The notes under the pieces: model-generated
Told to the model about the DNA's origin: nothing
The model's input: the letters and a program-made list of their open reading frames with translations, nothing else
Database searches by the model: none
In this document: one piece after another, positions 47,986 to 56,821 of the stretch
How positions within the stretch are numbered: position 1 is the stretch's first letter
Layout of the letters: each line of letters starts with the position of its first letter
NCBI GenBank assembly: GCA_013215055.1
Contig: JABSRQ010000008.1
Coordinates: forward strand, 119,742-183,741
DNA from: Pseudomonadales bacterium
GTDB lineage: Bacteria > Pseudomonadota > Gammaproteobacteria > Pseudomonadales > DT-91
DNA length: 64,000 nucleotides
Direction: 5' to 3'
Program-made: the position numbers and the translations under genes

Positions 47986-48981
47986 TCATTGTCCTGCTAA
48001 TGCGTCAAGCTTGTCAGGCAACAGCAGCTCTAATTTATTAAGTATTGCGAGCCGTTGATCCCAATATGGTTTTTCGAGCGATTTATAGCCGATCCTATCG
48101 GCATTGTAAACATGAATGGCCATTACCCATATGACTGCAATAACTTCGAAATAAGGTATTGCTAAAAGCTCCTCTTCCGTTAACTGCCGTACCTGCTGAT
48201 AGCCATCGATAAATGCTTTGGCCATGTCATTCTTCGTCTTTCTCCTGTGAATTGAAGATATAAATTTTCCAATTTCAAATGACCGGTAACCATAACCGCA
48301 TTGATCAAAGTCGAATAAAGTAATTTTTTGGCTGTCGTCAATATGAAAATTAGTCGGGTTGATATCCCCCTGGCAAATGCCGAAAACACCGATTTCTCTG
48401 ACAAGTGAGGGCATAGAATCCTTAAGGCGTTTTTGAAGCATGGCTAAATAATTCTGCGCATCAGTATCTAAAAATGGATTGATGGCAAGCACTGACTCAT
48501 CGAGAAGATAGGGAATATCCAGTATCGGTCTTGTACAGCTTGTTGTGAATGACTCTGTTATTTTATGTACCTTTGCAACCGCCTTGCCAAGTAAAAAACA
48601 TTCCTCAATTGAAAGTTCCGCACCAGGCGCGATGCCCTCGGCATAATTAAATAACACCGCTTCTCTTTTGCCTTCAGGACTATCAATAAAGAAACTCGGC
48701 CCGCCTTTTTTAGTGAGTATCGGCGTAGAAACAAGCGCATCTTTACTGTCTATAAATGATAACAAATCAAGTTCAAACCCGATCTGATCTTCTGATCGCC
48801 AATCATTCCGGTAGATGCGCAGAATGTATCTATCGTCAGCGTGCTCAATTAAATAGTTGTCATGCAGCCCCAACATATAATATTTACAATGCATAGATTC
48901 GGGTAAACCATATTTGGATACAACCAAATTCGCAGCAGCATCAGATGATAATTGTGAATATGTATACATTTGTCGCTCCAT
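47986..48981 (-). CDS. APH/choline-kinase-fold phosphotransferase
   Basis: The 331-residue cytoplasmic protein has the aminoglycoside phosphotransferase fold: DDRYILRIYRNDW in the N-lobe, the catalytic loop GICQGDINPTNFHI near residue 200 and the metal-binding DFDQCGYGYRSFEIGKF. The Brenner motif is normally HxDxxxxN; here the His is replaced by Gln while Asp and Asn remain. Substrate is unknown; homoserine-kinase-II-like small-molecule kinases are the closest style. AGGGAG lies 6-7 bases before the ATG. It stands alone and divergent from the bufferin operon. Confidence 0.8.
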   Translation of the reverse strand: MERQMYTYSQLSSDAAANLVVSKYGLPESMHCKYYMLGLHDNYLIEHADDRYILRIYRNDWRSEDQIGFELDLLSFIDSKDALVSTPILTKKGGPSFFIDSPEGKREAVLFNYAEGIAPGAELSIEECFLLGKAVAKVHKITESFTTSCTRPILDIPYLLDESVLAINPFLDTDAQNYLAMLQKRLKDSMPSLVREIGVFGICQGDINPTNFHIDDSQKITLFDFDQCGYGYRSFEIGKFISSIHRRKTKNDMAKAFIDGYQQVRQLTEEELLAIPYFEVIAVIWVMAIHVYNADRIGYKSLEKPYWDQRLAILNKLELLLPDKLDALAGQ

Positions 48982-49338
48982 ATATAATTCTCCCTAGTGT
49001 TGAAGTGAGATACTTTATCACGCTGTCATGCTTTACCATCAACCTATGCATCGAAAGTGCGAGCGGCTGCAGTTGATTGAGCAGTCATTATTAATGCCTT
49101 AATTCAAAACTGCTTCAGTATTTTCTCTAACCTCAGAAGACACTCTAATCGTTGATATCTATATTATGCTAGCAATGAGCGCCCATACCTTGCGAGTAAG
49201 AACAGTATCTTTACTCATATTTTGGCGTATTTTTTAGCTCATCTTGTGATTCTCTGTTTATTTTCAATATTAATGCAATCAATCATGCACGGTTGTTCGT
49301 CTAAAGGAATGCAAGCAATTTTCCTAAGGAGAAACACC
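48982..49338. other. control region upstream of the bufferin operon
   Basis: This 357-base gap separates the APH-type kinase from bufA. It contains the candidate ECF promoter at 49274-49301 and the strong ribosome site AAGGAG at 49326-49331. No gene is supported. Confidence 0.5.
49274..49301 (+). promoter_or_regulatory. candidate ECF-sigma promoter of the bufferin operon
   Basis: TGCAAT at 49274-49279 and CGTC at 49298-49301 (within CGTCTAAA) are spaced 18 bases apart, close to the AAC/CGTC pattern used by many ECF sigma factors. It lies about 40 bases before bufA. An ECF factor is encoded in the same operon. One site alone is weak evidence. Confidence 0.3.
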
Positions 49339-49626
49339 ATGAGTAAAAATACAGTTCATTTAGCCAGTGCCGTTGCCGGCATATTAGCTGCAGGTATCAG
49401 TGTCAATAGTTATGCGGTTCCGGACCAGCCTAGCCATTGGGAGAAGTGTGCCGGCATTGCCAAGTCCGGAAATAATGATTGTGGAGCCTTGGATGGCAGC
49501 CATGGTTGTGCAGGTCAGTCCAAGGCAGACAATTTAAAGGTCGAGTGGGTATATGTGCCTCAGGGTACTTGCGACAAGATTGTTGGCGGTCATATTGCAA
49601 AAGTGAAACCGGCCAAAAAAGCCTGA
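49339..49626 (+). CDS. bufA: bufferin precursor peptide (DUF2282)
   Basis: This 95-residue protein is a BufA1-type bufferin precursor, a ribosomal peptide exported to the periplasm to bind copper. It has a signal peptide ending near NSYA. Its core has the family Cys pattern [27 protein letters not shown] and PQGTCDKI: four Cys, some of which the DUF692 enzyme should convert to thiooxazoles. It ends in a basic tail. The ATG at 49339 follows a near-perfect AAGGAG with 7-base spacing. An upstream ATG at 49222 is out of context and would hide the signal peptide. Confidence 0.92.
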   Translation: MSKNTVHLASAVAGILAAGISVNSYAVPDQPSHWEKCAGIAKSGNNDCGALDGSHGCAGQSKADNLKVEWVYVPQGTCDKIVGGHIAKVKPAKKA

Positions 49627-49649
49627 TGATCGCTGCGGTGGTCGATTAA

Positions 49650-50522
49650 ATGTCTAATCAAGAATCTATTAGGGCTACATCAACACAGATTCAGGGAGCT
49701 GGCCTGGGACTGAGGATTCCGCATATTAAGCATATCCTCAGTACGGAGCCTGATATTCCGTGGTTTGAGTTACAGGCCGATAACTGGCTTTATGCCGGAG
49801 GTTTGACGGCGACACTGCGGTCGGCTATCTGTGAGCGTTATCCTGTTGTCTTGCACGGAGTGGGTTTGTCATTGGGTGCGACAGATGCTTTGGATTGGGA
49901 TTATCTTAAGGCTATCAAGGTGTTAATAAAAGATACCGGCGCTCATTGGTATTCCGAACATGCCAGTTTTTCGAAACATCAGGGCAGGCATGTGCCTGAC
50001 CTTTTGCCTTTGCCGTATACCGAAGAGGCGATTAGGCATTTATCTGAACGTATCATGCAAGTGCAGGATTTTTTAGCTCAGCCACTGTTATTAGAAAATG
50101 TCTCCTCCTATATTCAGTATGAGGACAGCGATATGGATGAAGGCACATTTTTTTCAACCGTGGTTAAAGAATCAGGCTGCGATGTGTTGCTGGATTTAAA
50201 TAACCTGTATGTGTCTGCGTATAATCATGGTATCGATGCTGAGCATTTTTTACAGCAGCTACCGGCTAAAAGCGTAAAACAGATTCATTTGGCCGGTTAC
50301 AGTCAGCAAGATGAATTCTTGATAGATACCCATGGCAGTCGTGTGAGTGAGCCTGTGTGGGACTTATATAAAACGTTTTTGCAGGTGTATGAATCTGTGC
50401 CAGCGATGATTGAATGGGATAATAATCTACCTGGCTTTAGCCGTTTAAATATCGAGCGCCAGAAAATTGTAGCGATGCAATCACATATTAAGCCTTCAGT
50501 CTTACCTAGAGAGGTGTATTAA
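49650..50522 (+). CDS. bufB: MNIO-family bufferin-modifying oxygenase (DUF692)
   Basis: BufB is a multinuclear non-heme iron oxygenase that modifies Cys of the precursor. The 290-residue TIM-barrel protein keeps the metal-ligand segments of the family: VLHGVGLSLG, WYSEHASFS, LLENVSSY, CDVLLDLNNLYVSA, IHLAGYS, DTHGSRV and MIEWDNN. It starts 23 bases after bufA and overlaps bufC by one base. Family knowledge supports partner binding with bufC. Confidence 0.95.
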   Translation: MSNQESIRATSTQIQGAGLGLRIPHIKHILSTEPDIPWFELQADNWLYAGGLTATLRSAICERYPVVLHGVGLSLGATDALDWDYLKAIKVLIKDTGAHWYSEHASFSKHQGRHVPDLLPLPYTEEAIRHLSERIMQVQDFLAQPLLLENVSSYIQYEDSDMDEGTFFSTVVKESGCDVLLDLNNLYVSAYNHGIDAEHFLQQLPAKSVKQIHLAGYSQQDEFLIDTHGSRVSEPVWDLYKTFLQVYESVPAMIEWDNNLPGFSRLNIERQKIVAMQSHIKPSVLPREVY

Positions 50523-51295
50523 TGGCTTTGCGATCATTACAAGAGATACAAACATCATTGTTGGCAGATATTTTTAATGCACAGCCAGATACGTTGCAGA
50601 GTCATATTGTGCCCATTGATAGCGCCCATACACGGTTGCATGTATATAGGAATAATATACAGCAGAGCTTTTTAAAAACTTTACACAGAGCATTTCCGAT
50701 CTGTGTTATGGCTTTGGGGGCGCGCTTTGATGTTATCGCCAAAGAGTCCATTGCGCTTAATATTTCTGATATTGCAGATCTGAATTTATACGGTGATTTT
50801 TTTGCAGGTTTTTTGTCTGATTACCGTGTTAACTCATCTGCTGAAGCGAGGCCATTACCTGATTTTATTGCCGATTTGGCTGAGGCTGAATATGCCTTGC
50901 TACAATGTTATTACGCTGAAGACAGCCGGGTATTTGATTTTTCCAAATTCTCTGATTTATCTGAGCAAGCGCAGGGCGAGATAAAGTTAATACTGACTCC
51001 TAAAATGCAGTTATTAAAATCATCGTGGCCTTTATCTGAGCTATTAAATGATGTCAGTTTTGCTGCAGAAAATGATATTCAGCAGAGTGAAGGCGGGCAT
51101 TATTTTTGTGTACACAGGAGTGAGATGAAAGCTGAAGTCATAGAGATACCCAGGCAAAGCTATAAGGCCTTAAAGGCCTTGTCACATGGCGTAACATTAC
51201 ATCAATTCAGTTCTGATACTGCAACCAGAGAGAGTGTGGCGGCGTTGGGGCAGTGGATATCCCGTGGTTGGGTCGCAGAGATGGCAGCATGTTAG
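50522..51295 (+). CDS. bufC: HvfC/BufC-family recruitment protein (DUF2063)
   Basis: BufC binds the BufB enzyme and helps present the precursor. The 257-residue protein carries the DUF2063 N-terminal domain (LRSLQEIQTSLLADIF, then LHVYRNNIQQSFLKTLHRAF) and a divergent C-terminal recognition domain. It overlaps bufB by one base and the sigma-factor gene by 7 bases, so all should be on one transcript. No DoxX-like bufD gene follows. Confidence 0.92.
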   Translation: MALRSLQEIQTSLLADIFNAQPDTLQSHIVPIDSAHTRLHVYRNNIQQSFLKTLHRAFPICVMALGARFDVIAKESIALNISDIADLNLYGDFFAGFLSDYRVNSSAEARPLPDFIADLAEAEYALLQCYYAEDSRVFDFSKFSDLSEQAQGEIKLILTPKMQLLKSSWPLSELLNDVSFAAENDIQQSEGGHYFCVHRSEMKAEVIEIPRQSYKALKALSHGVTLHQFSSDTATRESVAALGQWISRGWVAEMAAC

Positions 51296-51786
51296 ATAAC
51301 AGTGCATTGCAGCAGCTTTATCGTTATGCGTTGTCGCTGACTGCAGAACCCGCTGCGGCTGAAGATTTATTGCAAGGTGCGTTAGAAAAACTGATCGCCC
51401 AGCAAGAAAAACCGCAGCAGGTTCAGGCTTATACTCGCCGCATTATAAGAAACCAGTTTATTGACCAATGTCGTCGGGCAAAGATTATTGCTTTTGAATC
51501 ATTGCAAGAACATGAACCCGTGAATATGGATACCCAATCACTGGAAGAATTAGTTGTGATGCAGGATTGGGTAGAAAAGCTATTACAGCATCTCAATAAT
51601 GCCGAACGTGAAGTGTTGTATATGTGGGCCGTATTGGAATATAGCACGTCCGAGATTGCTCATGAACTTAAGCAACCCAGAGGCACGATTTTGTCGAGGC
51701 TCTACAGAATCCGTAAAAAACTTGAACAGATAAAAGGTGATTTGGAAGAGAATCCAAATGCATCATTAGGGCAGGATGCAAGATGA
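51289..51786 (+). CDS. ECF-type RNA polymerase sigma factor
   Basis: The 165-residue protein has region 2 (LYRYALSLTAEPAAAEDLLQ, RRIIRNQFIDQCRR) and region 4 (LNNAEREVLYMWAVLEYSTSEIAHELK, TILSRLYRIRKKL) of extracytoplasmic-function sigma factors. The ATG at 51289 lies inside the end of bufC, so it is made with the bufferin proteins and could drive their promoter in a positive loop. It resembles the arrangement in Caulobacter, where an ECF factor (SigF) controls a bufferin cluster. The next gene is its probable anti-sigma partner, overlapping by 4 bases. Confidence 0.9.
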   Translation: MLDNSALQQLYRYALSLTAEPAAAEDLLQGALEKLIAQQEKPQQVQAYTRRIIRNQFIDQCRRAKIIAFESLQEHEPVNMDTQSLEELVVMQDWVEKLLQHLNNAEREVLYMWAVLEYSTSEIAHELKQPRGTILSRLYRIRKKLEQIKGDLEENPNASLGQDAR

Positions 51787-52460
51787 AAAATACCTCTATT
51801 GATCATCAAAAAAAACTTCTGAAACAGGCCACACAGGAATATTATAAACAACATTCTCTCGATGCTGCTGCATTGGCTAATATGCAAACCTTGTTAGCCT
51901 CATCGGTGCAGGAAGAAAGATCTTCTGTTGATGACGTGCCGCAGATGCGCTCGGGTGGCAGGCGATTATTTACGCTGGCGATGGCTGCATCGATCTTTTG
52001 CTTCGTATTTACGCTGGGATTATGGTTTAAGGCTATAGGTCCTGGGGCTGTCACCAGCGATCAAATGGTCGAGGCCATTGCTATGGAGGTAAGCAAAAAT
52101 CATCTGAAAATGAAGCCGTTGGAAGTGAGCAGTGATGACTTCAGCAGTGTACGTGATTATTTTAGTGAATTAGATTTTTCACCGACCCGCTCGGATTATT
52201 TTTTGGCGGATGCTGGGCCTATGTTAGGTGGCCGCTATTGCTCTATTCAAGGGGTGACAGCTGCGCAATTACGTTATCAAGTGCAGGGCAGTAATCAATC
52301 CCAATCCTTGTATGAAACGACCTATGATATAGCCGTATTTGGTGAACTGCCTGTTATTGAAAAGGACGGCATTCCCATTAAAACGTTTGCCCGTGGGCTA
52401 GCCGTTGATATATGGGTGGAGAAGGGGCTTTTGATGGTGTCGGTTCGTGATATGCCTTAG
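51783..52460 (+). CDS. probable membrane anti-sigma factor
   Basis: The 225-residue protein has a 60-residue cytoplasmic N-terminus, one membrane helix (about 62-82, LFTLAMAASIFCFVFTLGLWF minus edges) and a 140-residue periplasmic domain with one Cys (GGRYCSIQGVTAA). The topology and the 4-base overlap with the sigma gene make it the likely anti-sigma factor. It has no zinc-binding HxxxCxxC motif and does not look like the multi-helix NrsF of Caulobacter, so it may sense a periplasmic signal, perhaps copper, in a different way. The assignment rests mostly on context. Confidence 0.72.
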   Translation: MKNTSIDHQKKLLKQATQEYYKQHSLDAAALANMQTLLASSVQEERSSVDDVPQMRSGGRRLFTLAMAASIFCFVFTLGLWFKAIGPGAVTSDQMVEAIAMEVSKNHLKMKPLEVSSDDFSSVRDYFSELDFSPTRSDYFLADAGPMLGGRYCSIQGVTAAQLRYQVQGSNQSQSLYETTYDIAVFGELPVIEKDGIPIKTFARGLAVDIWVEKGLLMVSVRDMP

Positions 52461-52725
52461 CTCTGTCGCAGGGCTAAAAGGGGAAGCAGCTTCTGGGGGC
52501 ATAGTGAAATAAAGAATAATAAACATACTCAGTTAGTGCTGGAAATATTAACTTTTTTATATGAGATGAGTTGGCAATAAAACATCAGAAATATAGCTGT
52601 TTTAGAGTGTTATTTTCTTGAAAAATATGCCCGTTTGGCTAGGGTTAAAAGATACCCTTAGTGGGGTATTTCTCCTTCAATATTTAAAATCCAAGAATGT
52701 TTTCTAGTCAGCATAAGGTGTCGCC

Positions 52726-53109
52726 ATGCCAGAATTACCCGAGATTAAATTAACAGCAGAGCAAGCAAGAAATATTTGGTTCGCAGGTTTAGGTCTCTGC
52801 GTTAAGACATTGGATGAAGTGCATGAAAGGTATGATAAAACCTCGACAGAGTCACATCATTTGTTTGATGAGTTGGTGGCCAAAGGCAGAGACGTTGAAC
52901 TGGATGCACAGGAGAAGGTGAGAGCCGCTAAAGTAAAAACATCAAAAAATCTGGATGAAGGTTTGCAACATATTCACTTTACCCATTATGAATCTTATGT
53001 AAATCATCTGGATGAAGTCTCTGATAAGGTGGATATTATCGTTCATGCATTAAGCGCCCAACATATGCCCAGAGATCCCCAGTCAGCATCAATCAAAAAT
53101 TTACATTAA
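52726..53109 (+). CDS. phasin-family polyhydroxyalkanoate granule protein
   Basis: The 127-residue protein starts with the PhaF/PhaI-type signature (ARNIWFAGLGLCVKTLDEV, then SHHLFDELVAKGRDVELDA) and continues as an amphipathic helix. Phasins coat PHA storage granules. It lacks the Lys-rich DNA-binding tail of PhaF, so it is PhaI-like in size. AAGG lies 8 bases before the ATG. No PHA synthase is nearby. Confidence 0.85.
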   Translation: MPELPEIKLTAEQARNIWFAGLGLCVKTLDEVHERYDKTSTESHHLFDELVAKGRDVELDAQEKVRAAKVKTSKNLDEGLQHIHFTHYESYVNHLDEVSDKVDIIVHALSAQHMPRDPQSASIKNLH

Positions 53110-53125
53110 TGTGTATGGCATGATG

Positions 53126-53266
53126 TTAGGCGTGAAAAGGTCGTTGGTTGAAGTGAAAGAACTCGGTTTCTATAGCCATTAATAGAATGAGTGATAGCAG
53201 TAATGTTGGTGCTGCTATCGCTCTGGCAAGACGTAGAAATGATTTTAACTTAGGGTCCACATTCAT
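53126..53266 (-). CDS. possible 46-aa single-pass membrane protein
   Basis: An ATG with AAGG 6-7 bases upstream opens a 46-residue frame. A basic N-terminus (MNVDPKLKSFLRLARAI) is followed by a membrane helix (APTLLLSLILLMAI) and a polar His/Phe-rich tail. It is too short for a family call. Good ribosome-site spacing and positive-inside topology are in its favour; composition alone could produce it by chance. Confidence 0.4.
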   Translation of the reverse strand: MNVDPKLKSFLRLARAIAAPTLLLSLILLMAIETEFFHFNQRPFHA

Positions 53267-53457
53267 TGAACGCCTTGATATCAATTTTCCCAATAGCCCC
53301 AACTTTTGCTAAATACCCGTTTTAACACCCAAGTTAGCTTATACGAATTCTATTACTGTGTTTTTAATAGATAATTGATTGGCTTTTCGCTGATATTGAC
53401 TATTTTTACGTTTATAACGCACCACTTTGTGTATTTATAGATGTTTATAAATAAGGC

Positions 53458-54471
53458 TTACCCTAAAACGGGTAGAAACCCCTCTAGCTCGGAAAAAACG
53501 GCAAGTTGGTTTTGGATTTTACTGGCCAACAATCCTTCTGCTAAACGAGGTACTCGGGATTGATCCGTTGCAGAGTTTATTCTATTAAACGTAGATTTAA
53601 AGGCTTTGTTATTATCCAGCCATTTTTTCTGGCTAATATAAAACGACAACTCTGCGATAGACAAAACTTGATTTTGGTGACTAAAACGTCGGAAGCCTCG
53701 ATAAGAGAAATGCTCTTCAACATGCCTATCACTTAAGCGGATAAAAGCCTGCATCAATTCAAAATAAAGCGTATTTTCATCCAGGCTTTGTATTAACAGA
53801 GAAATGCCCCTGTTGTTATGCTCCGTTTTTATCTCTGGTAACTGTGTACCAGGCCTTGGAGAAATTGAGACATGCAATAACCATTGTTCTGCAGCAACAA
53901 CTTGTATCGATGTTAAGCACAGTGCAGCGCCATCATAACTCAGGGCTTTAAAAATTCGATCCATATTATCTGAATCATCCATGGCTAGCGGTTTCTTCAT
54001 TGAGCTTGAAACTAAATCGGAATGGTCTGCCATTAGCGGTAAATCAAGATGGGTATTAAACGGCGTACAAGTTTTCTGGCCTAAATCAAAACGAAAAAGC
54101 TCCCGCTCTTCATGCTCTCTGGCTATTTTTATTGCCAGCAATACGGTTTGAATAATTTCAGAGGTGGGCAATTCAGGTTCTACATGCCATTTACGGCCAT
54201 AAACAATTTTAGTTTTCTGTTGCTCTGCTGCTTGATAATTATCCACACCAACGATGCCAATTTGAATGTAAATGCCGGTTTCATGCTCACACACAAAAAC
54301 CGGATAGCGATCACTGTAGTTGATATCTAACACCAATTTTTCAACCGATGCCCTGCTATGAGAAAAGCTTAAATAATGTTGAGGAATACAATTTCTGCCA
54401 TTTTTTAAGCGTATAGAGGGGGCAAATTGAATGGGTGTTTCACCTTGTTGCAGAGTTTCTTTTAAATCCAT
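53458..54471 (-). CDS. hypothetical protein (337 aa)
   Basis: I do not recognise this family. There is no signal peptide or membrane helix. The first 110 residues have a beta pattern (KLVLDINYSDRYPVFVCEHE), which resembles a PilZ-like barrel only loosely and lacks a clear RxxxR motif. The second half is mixed alpha/beta with HLVEEHF-like segments (DRHVEEHFSYRGFRRFSH). It is a single gene on the minus strand. Confidence 0.65.
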   Translation of the reverse strand: MDLKETLQQGETPIQFAPSIRLKNGRNCIPQHYLSFSHSRASVEKLVLDINYSDRYPVFVCEHETGIYIQIGIVGVDNYQAAEQQKTKIVYGRKWHVEPELPTSEIIQTVLLAIKIAREHEERELFRFDLGQKTCTPFNTHLDLPLMADHSDLVSSSMKKPLAMDDSDNMDRIFKALSYDGAALCLTSIQVVAAEQWLLHVSISPRPGTQLPEIKTEHNNRGISLLIQSLDENTLYFELMQAFIRLSDRHVEEHFSYRGFRRFSHQNQVLSIAELSFYISQKKWLDNNKAFKSTFNRINSATDQSRVPRLAEGLLASKIQNQLAVFSELEGFLPVLG

Positions 54472-54762
54472 TAGCTTTATTTCTTGGTCATTAGGAGGAC
54501 GAAACCGACTTGCTTTTTTTTGATTTCAAAATCAGTGTATGCATGTTTTTTAATGACGATAAGCCGTAATAATTGCAAAGTAGTGGTGCAATTCTGCAAC
54601 AGCAGCTTCAATGCATAAGCATTTCCCAGTGATCTATTCCTGACGGGAATGAGTGATATGCAATTATGCCGTCTTCTGCGATGAGCATTTCTTTATTAAG
54701 CTTTGTTTCAATGATTAACACCACAATCAGGCAATCAAATCACTGTCACATAAGGGGTACAT

Positions 54763-55401
54763 ATGACACAACTTGCACAGGCTATTGAAGAACTGCAGGC
54801 AGGCCTGCTTAAAGACTTACCTGAAGAAGCCTTACAAACCATTCTTTCCACTACACAAAAACTGGTAGATTCAGGCATCGCTGAAAAGAGTATTCAGCTT
54901 GGAGATAGCTTTACTGATTTTTCACTGCCTAACGCCACAGGCAACATCATTCATTTAAAACACTTGCTTGAACAAGGCCCGTTAGTGGTAGTTTTTTATC
55001 GAGGTGACTGGTGCCCTTATTGCAACCTGGAACTGGCGACCTATAAAAAGCATATCGAGGAGATTACAAATAAAGGTGCCAACCTTATTGCGATCACCCC
55101 TCAGCTACCTGATAACGCTTTAACCATGCAGCAGAAACATGACTTACCGTTTGAAGTATTAAGTGATACGGGTAATCAGCTGGCCGATAAACTGGGGCTG
55201 GTGTTTACGCTGAATGAAAAATTAAAACCGATCTACCAACAATTTGGTTTTGATTTACCCTCGGGCAATGGTGATAACAGCTGGACCCTACCGATTCCTG
55301 CCACGTTTATTATTAATCAGGACGCCACGGTACGGTTCAGACATGTAGATGCCGACTATTCAAAACGGGCTGAACCTGCGGCAGTAGTTGCAGCGCTTTA
55401 A
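54763..55401 (+). CDS. peroxiredoxin-like protein (AhpC/TSA family)
   Basis: The 212-residue protein has a thioredoxin-like fold with the reactive motif FYRGDWCPYCNLEL, a CxxC in the place of the peroxidatic Cys of AhpC. It continues with VLSDTGNQLADKLGL and ends with FIINQDATVRFRHVDADYSKR, typical of peroxiredoxin-like reductases. It should reduce peroxides or disulfides in the cytoplasm. The neighbour is an Old Yellow Enzyme, suggesting a shared electrophile/oxidant response. Confidence 0.9.
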   Translation: MTQLAQAIEELQAGLLKDLPEEALQTILSTTQKLVDSGIAEKSIQLGDSFTDFSLPNATGNIIHLKHLLEQGPLVVVFYRGDWCPYCNLELATYKKHIEEITNKGANLIAITPQLPDNALTMQQKHDLPFEVLSDTGNQLADKLGLVFTLNEKLKPIYQQFGFDLPSGNGDNSWTLPIPATFIINQDATVRFRHVDADYSKRAEPAAVVAAL

Positions 55402-55432
55402 ACTTATTGTTACAGAATGACCCAAGCCTATT

Positions 55433-55454
55433 GGCGGCTCCGGCCGCCTTTTTT
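55433..55454 (+). terminator. rho-independent terminator
   Basis: GGCGGC, loop TCCG, GCCGCC, then six T residues lies just after the peroxiredoxin-like gene and before the Old Yellow Enzyme gene. Confidence 0.85.
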
Positions 55455-55505
55455 ATTAGGTTCAGCAGTTAAACTCATTGTCCGTAGGCTAAAGGAATTT
55501 AGAAC

Positions 55506-56570
55506 ATGAAATCGTCTCAGCAATCTCCGCTTTTTTCCAGTTTTAAACTGGGCCCCTATACGCTCAATAATCGCATTATCATGGCACCGTTAACTCGCTC
55601 AAGAGCCAGTGATGAACAAGTTCCGCAGCCCATGATGTTAACGTATTATGAGCAACGCGCCTCAGCCGGATTAATTATCAGTGAAGCCTCGCAAGTCTCT
55701 GCGCAAGGTGCAGGTTATGCCAATACACCGGGCATTTATAATGATGAACAGATCATCGCCTGGAAACAGATTACCGATGCGGTACATGATAAAGGCGGCC
55801 GTATCTTTTTACAGCTGTGGCATGTTGGGCGAATTTCCAAACCTGAACTGCAACCGAATAACGCCACTCCTGTGGCTCCATCGGCGATAAAACCTGCGGG
55901 AGACTACATCACGCCAAGAGCCTTAGAATTGGAAGAAATAAACAGCATCATCAATGATTTTCGCCTGGCGGCAGAAAACGCCAAAAAAGCCGGATTTGAT
56001 GGGGTGGAAATTCATGCGGCTAACGGTTATTTACTTGATCAGTTTTTACGTGATAGTACTAACCATCGTGGCGATAGTTATGGAGGTTCGATTGCCAACA
56101 GAGCTCGCTTAACGCTGGAAGTGACTAAAGCGGTTGTTGAGGTTTGGGGCAGTGATAAAGTGGGTATTCGTTTATCCCCCATCAACCCATTCAATGATAT
56201 CAGTGATTCGAATCCTGAAGCGCTATTCACTTATGTGATAGAGCAATTAAACCCGCTGAATTTGGCTTATCTACACATGGTAGAAATGGCTATGACGCCG
56301 CCGATTGACGATAGCCCGGTATTCGACGTAGCTAGCCTTAAGAAGCTTTATCAAGGTGTGTATATGGCCAATGGCGGTTATAACAAAACCACGGCAATCG
56401 ATGTGATAGAAAATGAACCAGTCGAACTGGTATCTTTTGGTGAGCTGTATATTGCTAACCTGGATTTGCCGGCACGGTTTAGAAATAACGCCCCATTAAA
56501 TCCTGTGGATGAAAGCACAAAATATGGCGGCAATGAAAAGGGTTATATCGACTATCCTGCACTGGTTTAA
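55506..56570 (+). CDS. Old Yellow Enzyme family alkene reductase
   Basis: The 354-residue FMN-dependent NAD(P)H ene-reductase acts on activated C=C bonds such as those of N-ethylmaleimide, nitroesters or quinones. Visible signatures are NRIIMAPLTRSRA, LWHVGRIS, the FMN-binding VEIHAANGYLLDQFLRDSTN, and the end segment VSFGELYIANLDLP. It is close to NemA/XenA-type enzymes. It follows the peroxiredoxin-like gene on the same strand behind a terminator. Confidence 0.94.
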   Translation: MKSSQQSPLFSSFKLGPYTLNNRIIMAPLTRSRASDEQVPQPMMLTYYEQRASAGLIISEASQVSAQGAGYANTPGIYNDEQIIAWKQITDAVHDKGGRIFLQLWHVGRISKPELQPNNATPVAPSAIKPAGDYITPRALELEEINSIINDFRLAAENAKKAGFDGVEIHAANGYLLDQFLRDSTNHRGDSYGGSIANRARLTLEVTKAVVEVWGSDKVGIRLSPINPFNDISDSNPEALFTYVIEQLNPLNLAYLHMVEMAMTPPIDDSPVFDVASLKKLYQGVYMANGGYNKTTAIDVIENEPVELVSFGELYIANLDLPARFRNNAPLNPVDESTKYGGNEKGYIDYPALV

Positions 56571-56681
56571 ATACGTTTTTAAACAGAGGGGGGCTAGAGC
56601 TGCATTGAGGCTAAAGCAGCCCTTCAAATCCGGTTTCTCAGAACACTGTAAGGCTGGCTTTCTACCCTACTAATTTCAAGC

Positions 56682-56714
56682 ATATCGCTAATCCATATCG
56701 CTAATCCATATCGC
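56682..56714 (+). repeat. 13-bp tandem repeat
   Basis: ATATCGCTAATCC occurs twice in a row with a third partial copy (ATATCGC), in the gap between the convergent reductase and DUF1566-like genes. No function is evident. Confidence 0.8.
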
Positions 56715-56821
56715 AATCTTCATCAATGATTAATCGAATGGGGCTTATAGCAATATTAGTGAGGCTTTAAAAACAAGCTTTCATATCTGCATATTTGACA
56801 GTCATGAAATTAGTTTTTGAT

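Noticed and set aside
49222..49338. Upstream extension of bufA
   Set aside because: The ATG at 49222 would place extra residues before a clear signal peptide that has its own strong ribosome site at 49326-49331.
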